A stretch of DNA of 5,618 nucleotides from Rhodospirillaceae bacterium (lineage in GTDB: Bacteria > Pseudomonadota > Alphaproteobacteria > UBA8366 > GCA-2717185). Position 1 is the first letter of the stretch; each line of letters opens with the position of its first letter. The stretch spans positions 1-5,618 of the forward strand of contig JABJJH010000067.1 in the NCBI GenBank assembly GCA_018660965.1. Reading direction: 5' to 3'. The notes below the pieces were generated by a model. That model saw only the letters and a program-made list of their open reading frames with translations, was not told the DNA's origin and did no database searches. The position numbers were made by a program, and so were the translations under genes. Shown here one piece after another: positions 1 through 5,618 of this stretch.

Positions 1-93
1 AAGGCCAGCTATGTATTCGGCGCCGTGGTGGTCGCGGTGACGTATGGCGCGAACATTGTTCTGGCGCGCGCACGGAGGCAAAGGGGTGAATGA
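1..93 (+). CDS. C-terminal fragment of an unidentified, probably membrane protein (5' end outside the window)
   Basis: Frame 1 is open from the window edge for 30 codons to a TGA at 91-93. The residues include a hydrophobic run (YVFGAVVVAVTYGANIVLA) followed by a basic tail (RARRQRGE). That pattern fits a last transmembrane helix with a positively charged cytoplasmic C-terminus. Small haem-exporter subunits of the CcmD type and various permeases end this way, but nothing here is specific enough to name the family. The gene runs towards the truncated lipoprotein remnant on the opposite strand, and the remnant's meaningless tail lies antisense to it. Only 30 codons are visible, so chance openness in GC-rich DNA is possible. 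The hydrophobic-then-basic pattern is the main support. Confidence 0.4.
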   Translation, partial: KASYVFGAVVVAVTYGANIVLARARRQRGE

Positions 94-350
94 TCAAAGC
101 TGTGCCTTACTGATGCGAGTTGACTCAAGATCAGTCGGGCGTCGGCGTTGTTGGGGTCCGCCTGCAGCACGTTTTTCAACTCGACGACACTGCCTCGGAA
201 ATCGGCGGTTTTCAGAAGTTCTTGCGCGCGCTTCAAATGTTCCTCGACGCTGGCCTCCTTAGACTCGTCGCACCCCGTCGCAAGAACGCCCAATATGAGA
301 CATAGTGAGAGGGCCTTGCTTTTAAATCGTCCGTCCCGAATAACCATCAC
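9..350 (-). pseudogene. Truncated PrsT-like TPR-repeat lipoprotein (5' remnant)
   Basis: The frame starts at GTG (350-348) or the adjoining ATG (347-345). AAGGA (minus strand, 362-358) lies 7 nt before the GTG. Residues 1-27 form a lipoprotein signal: basic start, hydrophobic core LCLILGVLA, and ATGC as an imperfect lipobox with Cys27 as the likely lipidated residue. Residues 34-78 read as the first TPR-like helical pair (EEHLKRAQELLKTADFRGS, then VVELKNVLQADPNNADARL). This resembles the N-terminus of PrsT, the TPR lipoprotein of PEP-CTERM/exosortase systems, which is normally several hundred residues with many TPRs. After about residue 78 (position 117) the similarity stops, and the remaining 35 residues to the TAG at 11-9 look random and lie antisense to the gene ending at 93. 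The other two minus-strand frames hit stops within about 30 nt of the break and do not continue the repeat. A truncating deletion or insertion is therefore likelier than a simple frameshift. The PrsT assignment is from recognition, not a search. Confidence 0.55.
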
Positions 351-407
351 CGGTGAATCCTTAAAACTGTCGAATGTTAAATGCGCCGGTCTCTATTAAG
401 TGGGCGC

Positions 408-427
408 AGCGTGCTAGAATACACGCT
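408..427 (+). promoter_or_regulatory. 6-8-6 inverted repeat over an extended -10 element, upstream of the GMC gene
   Basis: AGCGTG (408-413) and CACGCT (422-427) form a perfect dyad around the 8-nt core CTAGAATA. The core contains TAGAAT (415-420), preceded by TG at 412-413 (TGC-TAGAAT), which matches an extended -10 promoter element. No good -35 hexamer lies 16-18 bp upstream. If used, transcription would start near 427 and leave a leader of about 125 nt before the GMC start codon. A dyad centred on a -10 element is what a repressor operator looks like, but the site is a single copy and could be chance. The surrounding 351-551 stretch shows no convincing gene. It also contains a weak 5-5-5 dyad, ATGGC-taatc-GCCAT, at 431-445. 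Confidence 0.3.
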
Positions 428-551
428 TGCATGGCTAATCGCCATATCCGATGGGGTGATGTGGCGTCGAAAGAATGTTTCCTTCGCAGCCTTGTCGGCT
501 CACCGGGAGAATGGCTAAGCTTCGGTTTGAAATTGAGTATAGGGGACATTC

Positions 552-2180
552 ATGCAGGCGGATTATGTTGTTGTCGGCGCCGGGTCGGCGGGGTGTGTTC
601 TGGCGAACCGGTTGAGCGCGGATGGCGCGCGGGTTGTGTTGCTGGAAGCCGGGCCGCCGGATCGTCATCCGATGATCCATATCCCGGCGGGCATTCGCAC
701 CTTGTTGCAGCATCCGGTGTTGAACTGGAATTATTTCACCGAGGCCGACCACGCCACCGGCGGCCGCAAAATTCACTGGCCCCGGGGCAAGACCCTGGGC
801 GGATCGAGTTCGATCAACGGCATGTTGTATGTGCGCGGCAATCCGGCCGATTACGACGGCTGGGCGCAGCGCGGTTGTCGCGGGTGGACGCATGACGAGG
901 TGCTGCCGTTTTTCAAGCATTCGGAAGACTTTCGCAGCGGCGGCGACGCGAAAGCGCCCGGGGGGCACCGCGGACGCGGCGGCGAGCTGGCGGTCGAGGA
1001 ATATCGCACGATCCTGCCGCTGACCCATAAATTCATCGAGGCCGCCGGGCAGGCGGGGTTTCCGCACAATCCGGACTACAACGGACCCGAACAGGAAGGC
1101 GCCGCGTATTCCCAGATGACGCGCAACAACCGTTTCCGCGCCTCGACCGCGCGCAGTTTCCTGTCCGAAGCCAGAAAGCGACCCAATCTTGAGGTGATTA
1201 CCGAGGCGGTCGCCACCGGTCTGCTGTTCGAGGGCAAGAAATGCGTCGGCGTGTCATACCGCCAAGGCAACCAGGACGAGGGCGGTAAAGATAAGGAAAT
1301 CAGGGTGGATCGCGAGGTCATTGTTTCCGGCGGTTCGATCAATTCGCCGCATCTGCTGCAAGTGTCCGGCATCGGGCCGGGTGAACACTTGCAATCGATT
1401 GGCGTCAATGTCCGGCACGACTTGCCCGGCGTGGGCGATAATCTGTCGGATCACTTCGTCACGCGAATTTCCCATCGCATGAAGGACGACATGATGTCCA
1501 TCAACCAGTTGTCGCGCGGGTTCCGTGTGGTGCGCGAAGCCATGCGTTACGCCTTGTTCGCCAACGGCGCGCTGACCTTTGGCGTGACCAGTGCGATGGT
1601 GTTCTGCCGCAGCCGCGAAGGCCTCGCCAGCCCGGATCTACAGCTTCTGTTTACCCCCGCGAGTTACAGCGCTGTCGAACTCAAGACCTTCGAGCGGCGG
1701 CCCGGCGTGACCGTCGCGGTGTGCCCCGTGCGCCCGGAAAGCCGCGGGACGATCATGGCGACCAGCGCCGACCCCTTCGACCGGCCGGCCATTCGGCCCA
1801 ACTACCTGTCGGCGGAAGGCGACGCGCATGTGCTGTGGTCGGGCATAGAGAAAACCCGCGATATTCTCGCGGCCCCGGCCATGTCGAAGCATAGCTTCGG
1901 CGAAACCACGCCCGGCCCGGTCGTGAATTCGATGGAGTCGGCGCGGGCGTATGGGCGCAATTACGGCAACACCATTTATCACCCCGTCGGCACCTGCAAG
2001 ATGGGCGAGGACCCGATGGCGGTGGTCGATTCCAGGCTTCGGGTGCACGGGGTGTCGGGCTTGCGCGTGATCGACGCGTCGATCATGCCGACGGTCACCA
2101 CCGGGAACACCAACGCGCCGACAATCATGATCGCGGAAAAGGGCGCGGCCATGATTATCGAAGACAGCAAGACCGCTTAA
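552..2180 (+). CDS. GMC-family FAD-dependent oxidoreductase (choline/alcohol dehydrogenase-like)
   Basis: The 542-residue product has the usual length for bacterial GMC oxidoreductases. These flavoenzymes oxidise an alcohol, such as choline or a long-chain alcohol, to the aldehyde and pass electrons from FAD to a quinone or another acceptor. The FAD-binding Rossmann motif is at residues 8-14 (VGAGSAG), with the ribose-binding Glu of LLEAG at 32. GMC signature 1 is at about 79-101 (GKTLGGSSSINGMLYVRGN and on) and signature 2 at 261-275 (GSINSPHLLQVSGIG). The C-terminal catalytic block is present: His477 in HPVGTCKMG, and GNTNAPTIM with Asn519/Asn521 in the second active-site position. There is no signal peptide, so it is probably cytoplasmic or membrane-associated. 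The ATG is supported by AGGGGA at 541-546. Substrate cannot be read from sequence: overall it is BetA-like, but the middle region differs from E. coli BetA as I remember it, so I do not assign betA. It is convergent with the cytochrome c gene, 25 bp apart, so the two are not co-transcribed. Confidence 0.93.
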   Translation: MQADYVVVGAGSAGCVLANRLSADGARVVLLEAGPPDRHPMIHIPAGIRTLLQHPVLNWNYFTEADHATGGRKIHWPRGKTLGGSSSINGMLYVRGNPADYDGWAQRGCRGWTHDEVLPFFKHSEDFRSGGDAKAPGGHRGRGGELAVEEYRTILPLTHKFIEAAGQAGFPHNPDYNGPEQEGAAYSQMTRNNRFRASTARSFLSEARKRPNLEVITEAVATGLLFEGKKCVGVSYRQGNQDEGGKDKEIRVDREVIVSGGSINSPHLLQVSGIGPGEHLQSIGVNVRHDLPGVGDNLSDHFVTRISHRMKDDMMSINQLSRGFRVVREAMRYALFANGALTFGVTSAMVFCRSREGLASPDLQLLFTPASYSAVELKTFERRPGVTVAVCPVRPESRGTIMATSADPFDRPAIRPNYLSAEGDAHVLWSGIEKTRDILAAPAMSKHSFGETTPGPVVNSMESARAYGRNYGNTIYHPVGTCKMGEDPMAVVDSRLRVHGVSGLRVIDASIMPTVTTGNTNAPTIMIAEKGAAMIIEDSKTA

Positions 2181-2205
2181 AAGAGGGGTAAATTATAGCG
2201 TAGTG

Positions 2206-2601
2206 CTAGAATAACCCATTCGCCTGTTGCAAAGCGCGAATATATTTGACGATATTTTCCAGTTGCGGGTCGGTCACCTTGGGCACCGGCGCCATGTCGC
2301 CGAACTTCCAGTGATGCGCCCGCGCGCCTGATTTCGCCGCCCGGTAGAACGACCCGTCCGCATGGTGGCCGGGATGATAAACACGGTGCAGGAACGGCGG
2401 ACCCTTATCCGTGCCGCCGCCCTGTTCGCCATGGCATTCGGCGCAATACGAACCAAAGGCGAGTTTCCCCAGCATCAGCTTGCCCGTTAGCTTGGGTTCG
2501 ACGATTTTCGGGGCCTTTTCTTCGGCCTGGGCTCCGCTGGTTGGCAAGACGGGGCTTGCGACAAGGAAAAGCGCGCCCGCCAGAATGAAAATTCGACGCA
2601 T
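2206..2601 (-). CDS. Secreted class I-type mono-haem cytochrome c, second gene of the copper operon
   Basis: This is a 131-residue protein. Residues 1-26 form a Sec signal peptide (MRR, hydrophobic core, cleavage likely after AQA), placing it in the periplasm. CAECH at 53-57 is the covalent haem c attachment site with His57 as proximal ligand. Met103 in FGDMAPVP is the likely distal ligand. The C-terminal helix (DPQLENIVKYIRALQQANG) is typical of class I cytochromes c. Between these lies a His-rich stretch (HRVYHPGHHADG, 72-83, and AHHWKFGDM, 95-103). I recall this pattern from small cytochromes found beside copper-handling genes, though I could not search. GGAGA lies 9 nt before the ATG (minus strand, 2615-2611). 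The gene follows the Cu-ATPase after 30 bp on the same strand, so co-transcription from the copper-responsive promoter is likely. Its electron partners are unknown. I see no hairpin terminator in the 25 bp between its stop and the convergent GMC gene. Confidence 0.9.
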   Translation of the reverse strand: MRRIFILAGALFLVASPVLPTSGAQAEEKAPKIVEPKLTGKLMLGKLAFGSYCAECHGEQGGGTDKGPPFLHRVYHPGHHADGSFYRAAKSGARAHHWKFGDMAPVPKVTDPQLENIVKYIRALQQANGLF

Positions 2602-2631
2602 ATTAAGGTGTCTCCATGATTATGTGAGGGA

Positions 2632-5124
2632 TTACAGCTTTGCGCGCGACAGCCGCAAGGCGTTGCTGATGACGGAAATCGACGACAGGCTCATCGCCGC
2701 GGCGGCGATAATGGGCGACAGGACAATCCCGAACGGTGGATACAGCACGCCGGCGGCGATGGGAACGCCCAGTGCGTTATACCCGAAGGCGAAAACCAGA
2801 TTTTGACGGATATTGGCCATTGTCGCGACCGACAGGCGGCGCGCGCGGACCAGCGCGCGAAGATCGCCTTTGACCAGCGTGAACCCGGCGCTTTCCACCG
2901 CGACATCGGCGCCGGCGCCCATGGCGATCCCGACATCGGCCTGGGCCAGCGCGGGGGCGTCGTTGACGCCGTCGCCCGCCATGGCGACCTTGCGGCCTTC
3001 CGCCTGAAACGCCTGGACGATGGCCGCCTTGCCGTCGGGCAACACGTCGGCGCGAATATCATCAAGGCCCAGCTTTGACGCGACCGCCTGGGCGGTGCGT
3101 GCATTGTCGCCGGTCACCATGACGATTTGAAGGCCTTCGCGGTGCAGCGCGTCCAGCGCTTCCGGCGTGGTTTCCTTGATCGGGTCGGCGGCGGCGACCA
3201 TGCCTGCGATGGCGCCGCCTGTTTTGGAATCGAGGGCGGCGACGAACATCACGGTATTGCCCTCGGCGCGCAGGGAATCGGCGTCGGCTTCGAGCGGTTG
3301 AGGGTCAAGGCCAAGGTCCACCATGAGCGCGGCGTTCCCCAAGGCGACGCGCGCATCGCCGTCGGGCCTCACGATCACGCCGGTGACGCCCTTGCCGGTG
3401 ACGGCGTCGAAGTCCTTCAATTCGGGAATGTCCAGATTTTTGCCCTGGGCGCCTTTGAGGATAGCGGCGGCCAGCGGATGTTCACTGCCGCGTTCCAGGG
3501 CGGCGGCGATGGTGAGCACATTGTCCTGCGTTTCGCCCTGGGACGCGACAACGCCGGTCAAGGCGGGCTTGCCCACGGTCAAGGTGCCGGTTTTGTCGAC
3601 AATCAACACATCGACCGCCGCGAAGCGTTCCAGCGCTTCGGCGTTCTTGATCAACACGCCCGCGCGCGCGCCGCGTCCCGTGGCGACCATAATCGACATC
3701 GGCGTGGCCAGTCCCAAGGCGCACGGGCACGCGATAATCAACACGGTGACGAAGGCGATGACCGCGTAGGCCAATGCCGGGGCGGGCCCGAAGACGGCCC
3801 ATGCGATGGCGGCGATAATTGCGGCCAGGACGACGGTGGGCACGAACCAGCTTGCGACGACGTCGACGAGGCGTTGAATGGGCGCGCGGCTGCGCTGGGC
3901 GGCGGCGACCATCTCGACAATTTGCGACAACATGGTGTCCGCGCCAACCCGCGTCGCGGTCATGATCAAGGCGCCAGTCCCGTTCAGGGTCGCGCCGGTG
4001 AGTACGTCGCCGGGGGTTTTCTCCACCGGGATCGGTTCGCCGGTCAACATCGATTCATCCACGCTGGACCGGCCTTCCGCAACCGCGCCGTCGACGGGGA
4101 TTTTTTCGCCGGGCCGAACCCGCAGGCGGTCGCCAACCAGGACCGCGTCGAGGTCGATTTCCGCTTCTGACCCGTCCGCGTTGATCCGCAAGGCTGTCTT
4201 CGGCGCCAGACCCAGCAGCGCGCGAATGGCGCCGCCGGTGCGTTCACGCGCGCGAAGCTCCAAAATCTGGCCCAGCAGGACCAGCACGATAATGACCGCG
4301 GCGGCTTCGAAATAGACGCCAACGGTCCCGCCCGCCTCGCGGAAGTCCGCCGGGAAGGCGTCCGGCGCCAGGGTTCCCGCGACGCTATAGAGATACGCGG
4401 CGCCGGTGCCGATGGCGATCAGCGTGAACATGTTGTACGAATTATTGACGATGGACGCCCAGCCGCGCTTGAAAAACGGCGCGCCGCACCACGCCAGAAC
4501 CGGTGTCGCCAGGATAAGCTGGAGCCAGGTCGAGTGTTCCGGCGAGATGACATCGTGAAGCGGCACGCCCATATGCGGCGCCATGGCCAGCGCGACGACG
4601 GGCGCGCTCAACACCAACCCGACCCAGAAGCGGCGGGTGAAATCAACCAGTTCCGGGTTTGGCCCCGCATCGGCGGCGGGCACGCCCATGGGTTCCAGCG
4701 CCATGCCGCAGATCGGGCAATCGCCGAATTCTTCCCGGATAATCTCCGGGTCCATGGGGCAGGTGTACAGCGTCCCTTCCGGGGCGGGCGGCGGCGTGGG
4801 GCGACCGGCCGCATAGGCGTCGGGGTCCGCCATGAATTTTTCGTCGCACCGGCTGGAGCAGAAATAGACGCGCTCGCCCTGATGACGCTCCATATACCGG
4901 GCGCTGGCCCGTTTGACGGTCATGCCGCACACCGGGTCTTCCGCTTCCAGATAGGCGTGCGGATCCGCCTCGAACTTGGTTTTGCATCCCGCGCAACAGA
5001 AGTAATAAGACGCGCCGTCGCGTTCTGATGTGTGTGTCGCGCCGTCCGGATCCACGGTCATGCCGCACACCGGGTCGCGGATGACGGGGGCGTTTTGTTC
5101 GGCGGTTTGGGGTTGAACCGACAT
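2632..5124 (-). CDS. copA: Cu(I)-exporting P1B-type ATPase with tandem N-terminal YHS domains
   Basis: This 830-residue inner-membrane pump exports Cu(I) from the cytoplasm using ATP. Two YHS modules (17-59 and 63-104, each DPVCGM with a YFCxxxC) are followed by a heavy-metal-binding module (120-146, YTCPMDPEI to CPICGM). Eight membrane segments follow at about 166-184, 199-217, 230-251, 268-290, 424-447, 450-475, 774-796 and 799-821. Copper-site motifs are CPC (466-468, TM6), YN (782-783, TM7) and MSLSS (811-815, TM8), which together indicate the Cu(I) P1B-1 class. The ATPase core has TGEP (361-364), the phosphorylated Asp510 in DKTGT, SEHP (547-550) for nucleotide binding, TGDN (671-674) and GDGVND (717-722). 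No classical HMA domain is present. The frame is open back to a GTG at 5184, but ATG 5124 is preferred: AAGGA lies 10 nt before it, and the GTG falls inside the CueR-type promoter. It leads a probable operon with the downstream cytochrome c. All key catalytic residues are intact. Confidence 0.95.
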   Translation of the reverse strand: MSVQPQTAEQNAPVIRDPVCGMTVDPDGATHTSERDGASYYFCCAGCKTKFEADPHAYLEAEDPVCGMTVKRASARYMERHQGERVYFCSSRCDEKFMADPDAYAAGRPTPPPAPEGTLYTCPMDPEIIREEFGDCPICGMALEPMGVPAADAGPNPELVDFTRRFWVGLVLSAPVVALAMAPHMGVPLHDVISPEHSTWLQLILATPVLAWCGAPFFKRGWASIVNNSYNMFTLIAIGTGAAYLYSVAGTLAPDAFPADFREAGGTVGVYFEAAAVIIVLVLLGQILELRARERTGGAIRALLGLAPKTALRINADGSEAEIDLDAVLVGDRLRVRPGEKIPVDGAVAEGRSSVDESMLTGEPIPVEKTPGDVLTGATLNGTGALIMTATRVGADTMLSQIVEMVAAAQRSRAPIQRLVDVVASWFVPTVVLAAIIAAIAWAVFGPAPALAYAVIAFVTVLIIACPCALGLATPMSIMVATGRGARAGVLIKNAEALERFAAVDVLIVDKTGTLTVGKPALTGVVASQGETQDNVLTIAAALERGSEHPLAAAILKGAQGKNLDIPELKDFDAVTGKGVTGVIVRPDGDARVALGNAALMVDLGLDPQPLEADADSLRAEGNTVMFVAALDSKTGGAIAGMVAAADPIKETTPEALDALHREGLQIVMVTGDNARTAQAVASKLGLDDIRADVLPDGKAAIVQAFQAEGRKVAMAGDGVNDAPALAQADVGIAMGAGADVAVESAGFTLVKGDLRALVRARRLSVATMANIRQNLVFAFGYNALGVPIAAGVLYPPFGIVLSPIIAAAAMSLSSISVISNALRLSRAKL
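4916..5076 (-). repeat. Exact 23-bp direct repeat encoding DPVCGMTV in the two YHS modules
   Basis: Positions 4916-4938 and 5054-5076 are identical over 23 bp, 138 bp apart (46 codons, in frame). Each copy encodes the DPVCGMTV metal-binding head of a YHS module in the ATPase. The rest of the two modules has diverged: AGCKTKFEADPHAY in the first against SRCDEKFMADPDAY in the second. The match at synonymous sites suggests internal duplication with local conversion or constrained codon choice, rather than a mobile repeat. Confidence 0.85.
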
Positions 5125-5134
5125 GATACGGCCA

Positions 5135-5139
5135 TCCTT
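5135..5139 (-). promoter_or_regulatory. Ribosome binding site that decides the Cu-ATPase start
   Basis: On the minus strand AAGGA (5139-5135) lies 10 nt upstream of the ATG at 5124-5122. It is inside the leader expected from the CueR-type promoter, whose start site should fall near 5158. This supports the 830-residue product over the 850-residue reading from the GTG at 5184. Confidence 0.7.
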
Positions 5140-5164
5140 GGGCGTTTGAGTGACAGACCCTATC

Positions 5165-5195
5165 CTTATGCACCTTCCCGCCACAGGAAGGTCAA
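5165..5195 (-). promoter_or_regulatory. CueR/HmrR-type (MerR-family) copper-responsive promoter and operator
   Basis: On the minus strand the -35 is TTGACC (5195-5190) and the -10 is CATAAG (5170-5165), separated by 19 bp. That spacer is longer than the usual 17 and is the hallmark of promoters activated by MerR-family regulators, which untwist the DNA. Overlapping the -35 and filling most of the spacer is a perfect dyad, ACCTTCC (5172-5178), 7 nt, GGAAGGT (5186-5192). It matches the CueR box of E. coli copA. Expected behaviour is activation by Cu(I)-bound CueR/HmrR, driving the ATPase and probably the cytochrome c. The expected transcription start is near 5158, leaving about a 34-nt leader. 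The regulator gene is not in the window. Confidence 0.9.
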
Positions 5196-5298
5196 GCGAC
5201 GAACTGCCGCAGGGGCCACTTTATATTCGGTATTACGCATATATTCATGGAATGGCGCGAGGCGCCGATTTACAGTGGCGATCGAATTCAGATCAACC

Positions 5299-5305
5299 GG
5301 GAGGA
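5299..5305 (+). promoter_or_regulatory. Strong Shine-Dalgarno for the cupin gene, fixing its GTG start
   Basis: GGGAGGA at 5299-5305 lies 7 nt before the GTG at 5313-5315, near-ideal spacing. The nearest AT-rich stretch is at 5220-5246 and contains TATATT at 5240-5245, a possible -10, but I find no convincing -35 for it. Confidence 0.7.
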
Positions 5306-5312
5306 TAGGCGC

Positions 5313-5618
5313 GTGTTTCAAAAGGATCGTTTTGTCGAAGCCTGCAAGGCCGCCGTTGGCGACGGACAACAAGCCATTCGCGATGTCGTGCTGGAAGCCG
5401 TGGCCGACCCTTCCGGCGTGATCGCCGAATTGGGCGAACCGACCCAGGCCGGGGTATATCCGATGTATCAGGGCGACGACCTGACGGTCATCAACTTCGT
5501 CTGGGCGCCGTATATGACCCTGCTGCCGCATAACCACAACATGTTCGCCGTGATCGGCCTGTATGGCGGGCGCGAAGACAACATGTTCTGGCGGCGCATC
5601 GACAGGGAAGGTGACGGC
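5313..5618 (+). CDS. Cupin / cysteine dioxygenase-like metal-dependent protein (3' end outside the window)
   Basis: A GTG-started frame is open for 102 codons to the window edge. The N-terminal 50 residues look helical (FVEACKAAVGDGQQAIRDVV and on). They are followed by a beta-rich segment, LTVINFVWAPYMTLLPHNHN (57-76), then FAVIGLYGGREDNMFWRR (78-95). The H73-x-H75 pair with downstream Glu88 is the metal-binding pattern of cupin motif 1. The wording resembles the cysteine dioxygenase-related, predicted metal-dependent double-stranded beta-helix proteins (COG5553-like). Such proteins usually bind Fe(II) or another divalent metal. The substrate here is unknown, and the second cupin motif with the third histidine lies beyond the window. 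The gene is divergent from the Cu-ATPase, with 188 bp between the start codons. The copper operator faces the other way and lies about 100 bp upstream of its ribosome binding site, so shared control is possible but not shown. Confidence 0.8.
   Translation, partial: MFQKDRFVEACKAAVGDGQQAIRDVVLEAVADPSGVIAELGEPTQAGVYPMYQGDDLTVINFVWAPYMTLLPHNHNMFAVIGLYGGREDNMFWRRIDREGDG

Noticed and set aside
482..505. Short hairpin AGCC-ttgtc-GGCT in the GMC leader as a possible riboswitch or attenuator
   Set aside because: It has only a 4-bp stem with no poly-T or conserved riboswitch core, within noise for this base composition.
435..1067. Minus-strand open frame of 210 codons overlapping the GMC gene start
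   Set aside because: It is a shadow frame with low-complexity Arg/Ala/Pro composition, overlapped by the well-supported GMC N-terminal FAD motif on the plus strand.
2181..2205. Possible bidirectional terminator between the convergent GMC and cytochrome genes
   Set aside because: The 25 bp contain no GC-rich inverted repeat or T-tract. I could not support a hairpin.
2203..2213. Second copy of GTGCTAGAATA, matching the core of the dyad at 411-421
   Set aside because: It overlaps the stop codon of the cytochrome gene and lacks the flanking dyad arms. It most likely matches by chance.
3127..4170. Long plus-strand open frame (347 codons) opposite the ATPase
   Set aside because: It is an antisense shadow of GC-rich coding sequence. 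Its composition is rich in Gly, Asp, Arg and His with no domain, and the opposite strand carries an intact ATPase with all catalytic motifs.
5125..5184. Twenty-residue N-terminal extension of the ATPase from GTG 5184
   Set aside because: The GTG lies within the 19-bp spacer of the CueR-type promoter, upstream of the predicted transcript start, and the extension has no metal-site or signal features. ATG 5124 has its own SD.
5166..5537. Minus-strand open frame of 123 codons at the right end
   Set aside because: It is antisense to the cupin gene, spans the divergent promoter region and has no recognisable features.

Overview
The window comes from a GC-rich, Gram-negative proteobacterium. GC3-biased codons, tightly packed genes with short purine-rich ribosome binding sites and the mix of families suggest an alphaproteobacterium, perhaps of the Rhodospirillales type. 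That placement is inferred from style only, because no rRNA or other marker gene is present.

Layout, left to right. Positions 1-93 (+) hold the last 30 codons of an unidentified protein that ends in a hydrophobic segment and a basic tail. Facing it on the minus strand (350 down to 9) is the 5' part of a lipoprotein gene resembling the TPR-repeat protein PrsT of PEP-CTERM/exosortase loci. Its recognisable sequence stops abruptly near position 117, so it looks like a truncated remnant. A 201-bp intergenic stretch follows, with a 6-8-6 dyad over an extended -10 element. It leads into a complete GMC-family FAD oxidoreductase gene (552-2180, +). Convergent to that gene, only 25 bp away, is a two-gene leftward unit: a YHS-domain Cu(I)-transporting P1B-type ATPase (5124-2632) and then a small secreted cytochrome c (2601-2206). 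Divergent from the ATPase, a GTG-started cupin/cysteine dioxygenase-like gene begins at 5313 and runs off the right end.

The best-supported functional unit is the copper module. Directly upstream of the ATPase is a perfect ACCTTCC-N7-GGAAGGT dyad inside a 19-bp spacer between TTGACC and CATAAG, the architecture of a CueR/HmrR (MerR-family) copper-responsive promoter. It implies Cu(I)-induced transcription of the ATPase and, across a 30-bp gap, of the cytochrome. It also fixes the ATPase start at 5124, since the longer frame would begin inside the promoter. The ATPase has CPC, YN and MxxSS copper-site motifs, but its N-terminus carries two YHS modules and a CPMDPEI/CPICGM module instead of the usual HMA domains. 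No CueR gene is in the window.

I do not see a clearly novel system. The points most worth a second look are the co-regulated cytochrome c of unknown role, the tandem YHS N-terminus with its exact 23-bp DNA repeat, the broken PrsT-like gene at the left edge, and the dyad upstream of the GMC gene.
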